This document shows, piece by piece, positions 1-6,207 of a stretch of 17,271 nucleotides of DNA. The position numbers were made by a program, and so were the translations under genes. The number at the start of each line of letters is the position of its first letter. The stretch's first letter is position 1. The stretch is from JBOGED01 sp050743625 (lineage in GTDB: Bacteria > Actinomycetota > Nitriliruptoria > Euzebyales > Egibacteraceae). The notes under the pieces are model-generated. The model saw nothing but the letters and a program-made list of their open reading frames with translations, was not told the DNA's origin and made no database searches. The stretch is taken from positions 1 through 17,271 of the forward strand of contig JBOGED010000489.1 of NCBI GenBank assembly GCA_050743625.1. The letters are read 5' to 3'.

Positions 1-10
1 GGCTCGCTCG

Positions 11-85
11 GTCAAGCTTGAGGCGCGACTTTCCCTCGTATCCGGAGGAAAACTGCAGGTCAGGCTCGAGCACCCCCGACCGGCG
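11..85 (+). repeat. Degenerate copy of dispersed hairpin repeat
   Basis: This segment aligns base by base with 6081-6156, roughly three quarters identical by eye. It has the same order of blocks: TTGAGG, CTTTCC, ATCCG, AGGAAA, CTGCA, GAGCACCC, ACCGGCG. The hairpin core (about 25-56) pairs less well than the two copies near 6033-6123: several arm positions are mismatched, so this copy looks decayed. The 90-120 stretch also loosely resembles the terminal arm of the 5927-6194 element. Confidence 0.6.
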
Positions 86-363
86 GTACCGCGAGATTCA
101 ACAACAGCCTGTATTCCGCCGATATCCGCACACAACACACGCCTGGCAGGGCGGGTGTGCGATTACGGGCGGATGCGCCCGAGCAGGCACATCACACCGG
201 GAACGCCGCGAGGCGAGCGGGTGGGCGGTTGCGGTCGGAAACAGCAACGTCATTATGCCCAGCCCCTTACACCGACGCTGGCGTCCGCCCAGGCTAGAGC
301 CGGCTGATTCCCGACCGCCTATCCGCGCGGCATCTCACTTTGCAGCAGCTCATGCCGCCTGGC

Positions 364-393
364 GCCGTCACCCCGGCTGACGGGGATCCGGCA
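364..393 (+). repeat. 30-nt intergenic repeat, copy 1
   Basis: It matches 16301-16330 at 26 of 30 positions, including 13 identical leading bases (GCCGTCACCCCGG) and the identical ending ATCCGGCA. Here CCGTCA (366-371 region) can pair with TGACGG a few bases downstream, forming a small hairpin. At the other copy the same leading bases are the right arm of a much longer stem. Confidence 0.55.
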
Positions 394-494
394 GATCGGG
401 CGGTGAACGGCCGATTCCCGTCTCGATGCAGGATTCGGCCCGCCCGCCGACGGGCAGACGCCAACCCACGTCAAACGACCTACCGCCCGCCGAC

Positions 495-523
495 TCGATC
501 GGCGCTGCCCACAGCGGTAGAAT
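495..523 (+). promoter_or_regulatory. Putative tRNA-Leu promoter
   Basis: TAGAAT at 518-523 matches the -10 consensus at five of six positions and ends 8 nt before the mature tRNA 5' end, so transcription would start almost at the tRNA. About 17 nt upstream lies only a weak -35-like TCGATC (495-500). This is inferred from position and sequence. Confidence 0.4.
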
Positions 524-531
524 CCCCTCAC

Positions 532-613
532 GCCTCCCTGGTGGAATTGGTAGACACGCTGGATTCAAGTCCCAGTGGCTTCGGCCGTGAGAGTTCGAGT
601 CTCTCGGGAGGCA
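532..613 (+). tRNA. tRNA-Leu(CAA)
   Basis: Decodes UUG. The class II cloverleaf can be folded directly. The acceptor GCCTCCC (532-538) pairs with GGGAGGC (606-612), with A613 as discriminator. The D stem is GTG/CAC with GGTAGA in the loop. The anticodon CAA lies at 566-568, with U33 and G37. A long variable arm closes as GGC-TTCG-GCC, and the T arm is GAGAG-TTCGAGT-CTCTC. The innermost anticodon-stem pair (31-39) is an A-C mismatch, tolerable but unusual. No CCA is encoded; it must be added after transcription. Confidence 0.95.
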
Positions 614-682
614 CGCGAGATGGTTCTTGGTGACGGGTGGGTAGCAGGCCCGTAAAGGGTCGGATAGGGAGCGTGAGGTCCG

Positions 683-922
683 CTATCGGGCCTTGGGGCG
701 TTTAAGGATGGCGAGGTAGGCGGCTGTCGGGGACTCGTCCGCGGACTCTGGCCCTCCCGTGATCACGTGCTCATCCCGCACCATCTCGAAGGCGACGAGC
801 TCCCAGCCCTGGGCGCCCCATTCGTTGAGCTTGCGTTGCAATCCTTCGGCTTCGGGGAGCCGCTCCTGTCGACGCCACTCCATACCGAACACCTCGACCA
901 GGTGCTCCCACTGTTCTTGCAT
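683..922 (-). CDS. Small DUF4177-like protein
   Basis: A soluble protein of about 79 residues. The segment LNEWGAQGWELVAF is the hallmark of small DUF4177-type proteins (a Trp-rich N-terminus, then L-N-x-x-G-x-x-G-W-E-L-V). Molecular function is unknown for this family. I chose the ATG at 922 over one three codons upstream (931) because an AGG lies about 8 nt before it; either is possible. It is transcribed divergently from the gene at 1026, with about 100 nt between. The C-terminus (KRPKAR) is basic. Being a short ORF with one strong motif, it is likely but not certainly real. Confidence 0.65.
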   Translation of the reverse strand: MQEQWEHLVEVFGMEWRRQERLPEAEGLQRKLNEWGAQGWELVAFEMVRDEHVITGGPESADESPTAAYLAILKRPKAR

Positions 923-1025
923 GGGTCGCATCCTAGCGGCAGCGAATCCGGTCCCGCTTGATGAGGCTACGCTGAGCGTGCGCCGCGCTTATCGCCAGCG
1001 TACGGGTTCTCGAGCGGGAGGAGCG

Positions 1026-1394
1026 ATGCAGGGGCAGGAGCACGAGACCGCGGGAAGTCGTCAACGACTGGCTGACTATCTCTATGAACAGGCGCGCTGG
1101 CGTGATCTGAACGCTGAAGAGCACCCTGAGGACGACCGCAACCGGCGAAGTGCCGACGGGCTACGGGCGCTGGCGAGTTATGTCCATGGTCTTCGCGATG
1201 ACGACGAACGGCTCTACGTGCTCGCCGCGTTGGACGCTGACCCACATGAGGCCTTCCGACCAGGAGAGGAAGCTGAGCGGCTCACTCGCCAGTTCCTGTT
1301 TGATCGTCGCAACGATAACCCCCACGCCTGGTTCGAACGGTTCATCGATGCGCTTGCCCGCGATCGCGGCGATGAGGCCAATCACAACACCTAA
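1026..1394 (+). CDS. Hypothetical helical protein, 122 aa
   Basis: I do not recognise a family. The start is well supported: a GGAGGAG ribosome site lies immediately upstream with good spacing, and the in-frame extension to 759 lacks such a site and overlaps the opposite gene. The product is soluble, rich in Asp/Glu/Arg, and probably all helical (segments around LADYLYEQARW, ALASYVHGLRDDDERLYVLAAL and AWFERFIDALARDRG). There are no cysteines, no signal peptide and no membrane segment. Third codon positions are GC-rich, supporting real coding. It converges with the helicase gene, with 67 nt between. Confidence 0.7.
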   Translation: MQGQEHETAGSRQRLADYLYEQARWRDLNAEEHPEDDRNRRSADGLRALASYVHGLRDDDERLYVLAALDADPHEAFRPGEEAERLTRQFLFDRRNDNPHAWFERFIDALARDRGDEANHNT

Positions 1395-1432
1395 GCCTGG
1401 ATCCACGCGCCCGGAGCGGTGGGGTTCAGGCT
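1394..1432. terminator. Possible bidirectional hairpin between convergent genes
   Basis: AGCCTG (1394-1399) pairs with CAGGCT (1427-1432), and inside it CCAC (1403-1406) pairs with GTGG (1419-1422). It lies between the converging 1026-1394 gene and the helicase (ends 1462). There is no T-tract, so termination activity is inferred from position only. Confidence 0.3.
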
Positions 1433-1461
1433 AAGGGTCCACCATACGCACGGGCGATGCG

Positions 1462-2778
1462 CTAGCGGCCCGCGGAGGCGCGCGGGCGGACCCGGCTGTT
1501 ACGCCGCTTGCGGCCATTCAAGGGGGGTTGCCCAGAAGGGGCGCGTCCGTTGCGCGGTGACTGCGGCCCGCGGTCCTGCGACCGCGCTTGCGCTCCAGGG
1601 ACTTGCGCTCCAGGGCCAGTTTCCGCCGGGTTCAGGGAGACGCCGCCGGCGGTCGGGTCGGTCAGGAGATGGAGCGCCGTCTTCTCGACGTGCTGGCGGA
1701 GGGCGAGTGCTCGTTGCAGGCTCTTTACGTCGCCGACCTTGTCGGGTGCGACGAGCGTCACGACGAGGCCGTTGGCGCCAGCGCGGCCGGTGCGTCCCGA
1801 CCTGTGAAGGTAGTCCTTGCCGGTCGCGGGCGGATCGAAGTGCACGACGACGCCGACGTTGTCGACATGGATGCCGCGGGCGGCGACGTCGGTCGCCACG
1901 AGAGCGGCCACGCGCCCGCTCGAGAAGTCGGCCAGCGCACGCTCACGCTGGCTCTGTGAACGGTTGCCATGGATCACCGCGACCCTTACACCCTGGCGGT
2001 TAAGTGCCTTCGCCACGCGGTCGGCCGTGTACTTGGTGCGGGTGAACACAATGGCGGGCGCTGCCGCCAAGACGATGTCGCGAGCGATGCCTACCCGCTC
2101 ACTCGATACGGCGCGCCAGAAGAAATGACGGACGTCGGCGCAGTCCTCAAGCGATGCGGCCAGCTCGTGACGGACCGGGTCACGCTGGTAGCCGCGGATC
2201 AATACGTCGACGTCGCCGTCGAGGGTTGCCGAGAACAGCAACGTCTGACGGTCGGCGGCCGTCTGGTCGAGCAGCCGCTTCACCTCCGGAAGGAAACCCA
2301 TGTCGGCCATGCGGTCCGCCTCGTCCACCACGATGGCGCGAACGGCACGCAGGTCTGCGTCGCCACGACGGACCAGGTCGGCGAGGCGTCCGGGGCACGC
2401 AATGGCGATGTCGACGGTGCGGCGAAGGGTCCGCTGGTCGGCAGCGATGCTCGTACCGCCGTAGAAGGTCGCGACGGAGCGCCCGCGCAACGCGGCAAGC
2501 GGGCGCAGCTCCCGGGCGACCTGGGCGGCCAGCTCACGGGTGGGGACCAATACGAGGGAGCCCGGGCGGCGGGGTCCACCCTTGCGGCCGTTGACCGCGA
2601 GGGGAATCGAGAACGCGAGTGTCTTGCCAGAGCCGGTCGGCGCGCGACCACATAGGTCACGGCCAGCCATCGCATCGGCAATCGTCGCGACTTGAATTGG
2701 AAACGGCGTGGTCACGCCGTGGCGGGCGAGGAAGTCGGTGATATCCCGGGGCACGCCGAGCTCGATGAACGTGGGCAT
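1462..2778 (-). CDS. DEAD-box ATP-dependent RNA helicase
   Basis: A 438-residue cytoplasmic RNA helicase that unwinds or remodels RNA using ATP. All core motifs are visible: Q motif (GVTTPFPIQ, 21-29), Walker A APTGSGKT (46-53), PTRELA (79-84), DEAD (152-155), SAT (173-175), ATDVAARG (motif V), HRSGRTGRAG (325-334). The two RecA-like domains end near residue 365, followed by a basic, low-complexity tail typical of RNA contact. No clear Shine-Dalgarno precedes the ATG, but the N-terminus begins at the usual distance from the Q motif. A 15-bp tandem duplication (1587-1615) lies in the tail, where the codon phase looks odd. I cannot assign a specific subfamily such as RhlE or CsdA. Confidence 0.95.
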   Translation of the reverse strand: MPTFIELGVPRDITDFLARHGVTTPFPIQVATIADAMAGRDLCGRAPTGSGKTLAFSIPLAVNGRKGGPRRPGSLVLVPTRELAAQVARELRPLAALRGRSVATFYGGTSIAADQRTLRRTVDIAIACPGRLADLVRRGDADLRAVRAIVVDEADRMADMGFLPEVKRLLDQTAADRQTLLFSATLDGDVDVLIRGYQRDPVRHELAASLEDCADVRHFFWRAVSSERVGIARDIVLAAAPAIVFTRTKYTADRVAKALNRQGVRVAVIHGNRSQSQRERALADFSSGRVAALVATDVAARGIHVDNVGVVVHFDPPATGKDYLHRSGRTGRAGANGLVVTLVAPDKVGDVKSLQRALALRQHVEKTALHLLTDPTAGGVSLNPAETGPGAQVPGAQARSQDRGPQSPRNGRAPSGQPPLNGRKRRNSRVRPRASAGR

Positions 2779-3154
2779 AAAGAGGGTTCGCTTCTGCCCG
2801 CTGGGTTACGCAGGCGGTTGTCGGTCACGCGTGCTCGACCCGCGGTGGGCGGCATGCGAAGGTCAACGTCGTCGTGCATGGGCGAACACGCCCGAAGACG
2901 ACGGAAAAACCCGCCAATCGAGTCCGGCGCCTATCGAGTTCGCTCGCGTTATCGCGAGTCGATGTGGCGCCCGTGTTCCGGAACGCTCACATGAGCCGAT
3001 CCGTGTGGTGAGTGTAGCGGCAAGCGCCAATTCTGCTTTGGCCGCGGAAGCTACCGGAACCGTGAGTCTCTCCCGCATCGTGCGCCAGTTACTCGGTGTA
3101 CCGGACCAACTCTGCACAGTGCAGGAAAAGGCGCCAGGCCGAGAGGCCGCGTGG
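2779..3154. other. Intergenic region upstream of helicase
   Basis: No supported gene; the open frames crossing it are shadows of neighbours. Contents: the presumed helicase 5' leader and promoter (no clear boxes found), a 6-bp hairpin CTCGCG-TTAT-CGCGAG at 2943-2958, and the 30-nt palindromic repeat at 3100-3129. The region is long enough to hide a leader RNA, common upstream of RNA helicases, but I cannot show one. Confidence 0.5.
3100..3129 (+). repeat. Palindromic operator-like repeat, copy 1
   Basis: The core CTGCAC-A-GTGCAG (3112-3124) is a perfect 6+1+6 palindrome. It sits in a longer conserved frame, ACCGG at the left and GGAAAA at the right. It matches 16414-16443 over 30 nt, with four differences. 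It lies 26 nt beyond the stop of the LuxR relic. It could be a repressor operator or a small mobile repeat; it has no T-rich tail to suggest a terminator. Confidence 0.6.
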
Positions 3155-4263
3155 TCAGTCGCCGCGGAGGAGGGCGGCGAACTGGGCGCGGCTGGTGGTT
3201 CCGAGCTTGGCGCAGGCGCGGTAGAGGTGGCCCTCGACGGTGCGGACCGAGATGACCAGCCGTTCGGCGATCGCGTGGTTGGACAGTCCGTCGGCTGCCA
3301 GGGTGACGATCTCGCGTTCCCGGGCCGTCAGCGGCAGTGGGGAGGCAGCGGCGGCCAAGGCAGGGGTGCGGGCGCCCTCGCAGGCTAGCGCCAGCCGGTG
3401 AGCGCGGGCGGCGGCGGCGTGGGCTGAGCCGTGCAGGCCATGCCGTGCGTGCACCTCAGCGGCTTGGGTGGCCGCGTCGGCTGCCGTCAGTAGGTCATCC
3501 ATCTGCTCGAGTTGGACCGAGACGGCCTGGGTAGCCAGCTCGGCGAGCCGGCCGGCCACCGTCGGGTCGCCGAAGCAGACTGCGCTCTGCAACGCGAGCA
3601 CCTCGTAGGCCTGCTGATCTGCCGCGGCGGCCGCGGCGGCCGCGTCATGTGCAAGCGCGACCGCCTGGCTGATCGCACCCTCGGCGGCGACCACCCATGC
3701 GCGGGTGACGATCGTCTCTGGATAGAAAAGACGAAACCTGGACGTCGCTCGTCCTCCAGCTCGGCCAAGGCCTGCCGGGCGCCCACCGTGTCACCGGAGA
3801 TCGCCAGCGCCCGGGTCAGGTAGACGAGCGTGCCGAGCAGGTAACCCGCAGCGAAGCGGTTGGCCTTGAGGCCGGCGCGGGCCTCTCGCAGCCAGCGTAG
3901 CGAGGTGCGCAGGCGGCCCTGAGCGAGCTCCACATATCCCTGCAGGAAGCTGCCGATCTCCGCCGCGAAGAGCTGGTGACCCGCACGTTCGCGGAAGTCC
4001 ATGACCACCGCGTCCGCCTCTTGCAGGTATCCGGCCAGGCGCAGCGCGTACACCTGTTGGACTACCAGCGGTCCGGCGAGCCAGGCGGCGTCGAGCGACC
4101 GAGCCGCCGCAACATGGCCGCGAGCGACCACCGAGCCGATCTCGTCGGCGCGGCCCAGCATTCCCAAGGCGGTGACAAGTCCCACGCAGGCGAACGCAAC
4201 TCCCTGGTCGGAAAGCTGTGGCGAGGTCAGTACGGCGGCAGCGGACTCCAGACCTCCTGACAC
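3155..4263 (-). pseudogene. LuxR/LAL-family regulator relic, frameshifted
   Basis: The C-terminal half of a large ATP-dependent LuxR-type regulator (LAL family). The region from about 4263 to 3730 encodes the helical repeat part (DAAWLAGPLVVQQVYALRLAG). The rest, in another frame, encodes more repeats and a GerE-type helix-turn-helix, LTAREREIVTLAADGLSNHA through VRTVEGHLY. The frame breaks at a run of four A at 3726-3729. Adding one base restores a continuous reading (FVF-FYPETIVTRAWV). The usual N-terminal ATPase domain is absent: an in-frame stop lies just upstream of the GTG at 4263. The frameshift could be a sequencing error, but the missing ATPase half indicates a true relic. Confidence 0.75.
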
Positions 4264-4406
4264 AGCGGATGAATGCCCAGTTCAGTGCCGTGTGCTGTTG
4301 TCGCTGGTGCGATAACTCATGCGGTGCGACGGGCCGCGGGCAGCCTCGGCAGCTCAGCCCCGCAACGGCGGGCCCCTCCAGACACCCGCGCAACCCCACT
4401 GGGTGA
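4264..4406. other. Decayed spacer between two gene relics
   Basis: There is no supported gene between the truncated 5' end of the regulator relic and the recombinase-like relic. Open frames here are short and lack codon bias. It is best read as the scar of the deletion or insertion that removed the front of the regulator. Confidence 0.4.
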
Positions 4407-4663
4407 CCGCACGAATTATCGCACTATGTCAGGAACTCTGGAATCAGCGCCACCGTCCGCCAGGTCATCCACCACGAACCGCCAGCTGTGGTCAAAGACG
4501 TCCTCGCCGCCCTCATCGACGCAATCGACATCAACCCCAACGCGAAGCCCAGCCGTTGTTCAAGGTGCCCAACACAGCCGAAAACCTGCTACCAGCAGTA
4601 GAAGACACTCCAGAACCCAGGACAGCGGTTCGTATGGGCTCACCTTATGTGGAGCTGAGGGGA
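4407..4663 (+). pseudogene. Probable serine recombinase C-terminal relic
   Basis: After a stop at 4404-4406 one frame reads ISATVRQVIHHEPPAVVKDV then LAALIDAIDINPN. A one-base shift near 4541 continues it as REAQPLFKVPNTAENLLPAV. The pattern of helices, a short beta strand, then (P)xFKVP and a disordered tail resembles the C-terminal end of large serine recombinases (FRIP/FRVP tails). The catalytic domain is absent. The shifted frame runs on into tRNA-Ala antisense and stops at 4709-4711. An integrase relic against the 3' end of a tRNA fits integration at that tRNA. Family assignment is from memory of tail patterns and is tentative. Confidence 0.4.
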
Positions 4664-4722
4664 ATCGAACCCCTGGCCTCCTCGATGCGACCGAGGCGCT
4701 CTACCAACTGAGCTACAGCCCC
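4650..4722 (-). tRNA. tRNA-Ala(CGC)
   Basis: Decodes GCG. The acceptor GGGGCTG (complement of 4716-4722) pairs with CAGCTCC (complement of 4651-4657) with one G-U wobble; the discriminator is A (4650). The D arm is AGCTCAGTTGGTAGAGC. The anticodon CGC (complement of 4687-4689) sits in the loop GTCGCAT, closed by CCTCG/CGAGG. The T arm is AGGGG-TTCGATT-CCCCT. No CCA is encoded. A -10-like TACCAT is present on the minus strand (4748-4753). The 3' end abuts the recombinase-like relic. Confidence 0.95.
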
Positions 4723-4730
4723 TCGCGGCG

Positions 4731-4746
4731 CGTGCCACGGGGCACG
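4731..4746 (-). terminator. Small hairpin between translin gene and tRNA-Ala
   Basis: CGTGCC (4731-4736) pairs with GGCACG (4741-4746) across a 4-nt loop. It lies 22 nt beyond the translin-gene stop and 8 nt before the tRNA-Ala 5' end. It may end the upstream operon or be part of the tRNA precursor leader. No T-tract. Confidence 0.3.
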
Positions 4747-4768
4747 AATGGTAGCAGACGCCCGGGGG

Positions 4769-5404
4769 TCAGGTGCCGAGGATGTCGGCGCGGTGCGCGT
4801 CGAGGGCCTGGCGGAGGCGGGCTTGGACGAGGGCGTTGGTGAGGTCGCCGCGGGTGCGCTCGATGATCGAGCGGGAGATGTCGGTGGCGCGGCGCAGGCC
4901 GCCGGTGATGCCCTCGGGATAGTCGATCGTGACGAGCAGCGCGTAGATGTCGTCCATGGCCTCGAGCAGCTCTTCACAGCGCTCGAGGTGGCCGGCGCGC
5001 AGGACGTCGAGCAGTTGGCGGCGCAATTCCCCCACGGTTTCGGCGAGTCCCCCTAGCCACGGGGCCTCGCGCATGTTGAGCTCCGCGGGACCGGGGAGTT
5101 GCCCGCCGGTCACGATCGCGAAGGTGGTGCGCGCCTCGGCATACTCTTTCTGCGCGTCGGACAGGAACCCCGCGAACTCGACCTCGGGTTGGCCGTCACA
5201 GGCGGCGTGAGCCGCTCGGAGCGCGTCCTCAGCCTCGTGTAGCAGGGTGAGCGCGCCGTCGTTGTCGCCTCGGTGAGTCGCACGGATCGCGTTGGCCGAG
5301 AAGCGCGTGGCGTGGCGGGACTCCCGTAACGCAAGCTCACGGGCCGCGTGTTTCGCTTCGAGATTCGCGCGCACTCCGTCGGCCAACCCGCCGAGATCAA
5401 GCAT
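4769..5404 (-). CDS. Translin-family protein
   Basis: About 211 residues, all helical, soluble. Translins are ring-forming nucleic-acid-binding proteins, best known in eukaryotes (with TRAX) and also found in archaea and some bacteria. Family signatures seen: SANAIRATHRGD (36-47), AQKEYAEA (84-91), GQLPGPAEL (101-109), WLGGLAETVGELRR (116-129, with the diagnostic GELRR), MDDIYALLVTIDYPE (150-164) and RRATDISRSIIERTRGDLT (171-189). The ATG at 5404 overlaps the moaB stop as TGATG, with GAGGAG upstream; a GTG one codon earlier is the alternative. Coupling suggests co-translation with moaB. The substrate and any link to cofactor synthesis are unknown. Confidence 0.85.
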   Translation of the reverse strand: MLDLGGLADGVRANLEAKHAARELALRESRHATRFSANAIRATHRGDNDGALTLLHEAEDALRAAHAACDGQPEVEFAGFLSDAQKEYAEARTTFAIVTGGQLPGPAELNMREAPWLGGLAETVGELRRQLLDVLRAGHLERCEELLEAMDDIYALLVTIDYPEGITGGLRRATDISRSIIERTRGDLTNALVQARLRQALDAHRADILGT

Positions 5405-5904
5405 CACGAGCGCTCCTCGTCAGGGACCGTTGCGCGTACGTGGTCTCCCCCATGCAGCTGATCCACGGCGTGCCGTAAGACGGGGAGCACGGCGCGCAGG
5501 TTCTCGACCGCGCCTTTCGGAGAGCCCGGCAAGTTCAGGACCAGCGTCTGGCCGCGGATTCCCGCCACCGCCCGGCTGAGCATCGCCATCGGCGTCACCG
5601 CTAAAGAGGCGGCACGCATCGCCTCGGCGATGCCGGGCGCGAGGCGGTCGACGACGTCGAGCGTCGCCTCGGGCGTCAGGTCCTGAGGGTGAAGGCCCGT
5701 CCCGCCGTTCGTGACGACGAGGTCAACGCCGGCGCAGGCTTGGACGATCGCCGCCGCAACCCCCGCGCGCCCGTCAGGGACGACGGTGACGTCACCAACG
5801 GAGAAGCCGGCCTCGCGAAGAACCTCTCCCACCGCCGGGCCAGCGTCATCCGCATAGACCCCGGACGCTGCCCGAGTCGAGACCGTCACCACGGCTGCGC
5901 GCAC
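5404..5904 (-). CDS. moaB: MoaB/Mog family molybdopterin biosynthesis protein
   Basis: Cytoplasmic; members adenylylate molybdopterin, the step before molybdate insertion by MoeA. In the 166-residue product: VVTVST near the N-terminus, TNGGTG (65-70) and DLTPE (75-79) of the MPT-binding site, and LPGSPKGAVENL (125-136). I chose the GTG at 5902-5904, placed after GGAGG with 6-7 nt spacing. The open frame extends 37 codons further upstream, but those codons read through a palindromic repeat and resemble nothing. It is separated from moaC by that repeat element and overlaps the translin gene by one base at its stop. Whether it is a true Mog or a MoaB paralogue cannot be decided here. Confidence 0.9.
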   Translation of the reverse strand: MRAAVVTVSTRAASGVYADDAGPAVGEVLREAGFSVGDVTVVPDGRAGVAAAIVQACAGVDLVVTNGGTGLHPQDLTPEATLDVVDRLAPGIAEAMRAASLAVTPMAMLSRAVAGIRGQTLVLNLPGSPKGAVENLRAVLPVLRHAVDQLHGGDHVRATVPDEERS

Positions 5905-6032
5905 GCTCCACCTCCGTTCCTCCTTATGGCCAGGGTTCTTCACGCATACAGGGTGTTGCGGAATTGGCGTTCGCGGCGCTCGGGAGGAGTCGAGCCGCCG
6001 CGTGTCTCGGGCCACCTCGGCGAGGTCACGCG

Positions 6033-6064
6033 GCGGTTTTCCTCCGTATCCGGAGGAAAGCCGC
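6033..6064 (+). repeat. Hairpin unit A of dispersed repeat
   Basis: A 14-bp stem with one G-T pair: GCGGTTTTCCTCCG (6033-6046), loop TATC (6047-6050), CGGAGGAAAGCCGC (6051-6064). It is the same unit type as 6098-6123 and, decayed, 25-56. Where the two good copies differ within the upper arms, both sides change together (TCCG/CGGA versus TTCG/CGAA), so pairing is kept. Confidence 0.7.
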
Positions 6065-6097
6065 AGGTTAAGCGCGTGCCGTCACGTTTGAGGTGCC

Positions 6098-6123
6098 GCT
6101 TTCCTTCGCATCCGAAGGAAAGC
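6098..6123 (+). repeat. Hairpin unit B, perfect 11-bp stem
   Basis: GCTTTCCTTCG (6098-6108), loop CATC (6109-6112), CGAAGGAAAGC (6113-6123): a perfect stem. The loop differs from unit A by one base (C to T). The flanks 6081-6156 match the copy at 11-85. Confidence 0.7.
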
Positions 6124-6207
6124 TGCATCCTAGGGTCCCGAGCACCCAGACCGGCGACCTTGCAACACCCTGCATACGGGAGAAAGCCTGGCCAAGAGAC
6201 CGACGGG

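Larger units (their letters stand above)
1..517. other. Non-coding left edge with repeat relics
   Basis: I see no convincing gene here. Short open frames exist on both strands, but they are arginine/proline-rich, lack ribosome sites and resemble no family. The stretch holds a degenerate copy of a hairpin repeat (about 11-85), a 30-nt repeat (364-393) shared with 16301-16330, and the tRNA-Leu promoter at its right end. The hairpin-repeat copy may continue left of the window. Confidence 0.6.
5927..6194. repeat. MITE-like element with 33-nt inverted ends
   Basis: The ends 5927-5959 and 6162-6194 are inverted repeats matching at 27 of 33 positions, both starting TGGCCAGG and sharing an identical inner CAGGGTGTTGC. 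Weaker complementarity continues inward (GCTCGGGA near 5978 against 6134-6141). Between the arms are two related hairpins (6033-6064 and 6098-6123) and no gene. I found no target-site duplication at the edges. Size, ends and lack of coding fit a non-autonomous mobile element or a large structured repeat. Confidence 0.6.
5905..6207. other. Gene-free gap filled by palindromic element
   Basis: This 303-nt gap interrupts an otherwise tightly packed moaC-to-moaB operon. Almost all of it is the inverted-repeat element at 5927-6194. The only other content is the moaB ribosome-binding region at its left. Open frames through it on both strands are unconvincing. Confidence 0.7.

Noticed and set aside
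18..380. 120-codon open frame at the left edge
   Set aside because: It runs through repeat sequence, is Arg/Pro-rich, lacks a ribosome site and resembles no protein family.
759..1025. N-terminal extension of the 1026 gene
   Set aside because: It is antisense to the DUF4177-like gene, and a GGAGGAG site marks the ATG at 1026.
1969..2655. 228-codon plus-strand open frame
   Set aside because: It lies wholly antisense to the DEAD-box helicase, whose motifs are unmistakable; a GC-rich shadow frame without a family resemblance.
2708..3388. 226-codon plus-strand open frame across the helicase upstream region
   Set aside because: It is antisense to the LuxR relic at one end and the helicase start at the other, has no ribosome site and low-complexity Gly/Ala composition.
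6033..6123. CRISPR-like pair of repeats
   Set aside because: Only two hairpin units, unequal in sequence, with no regular spacers and no cas genes.
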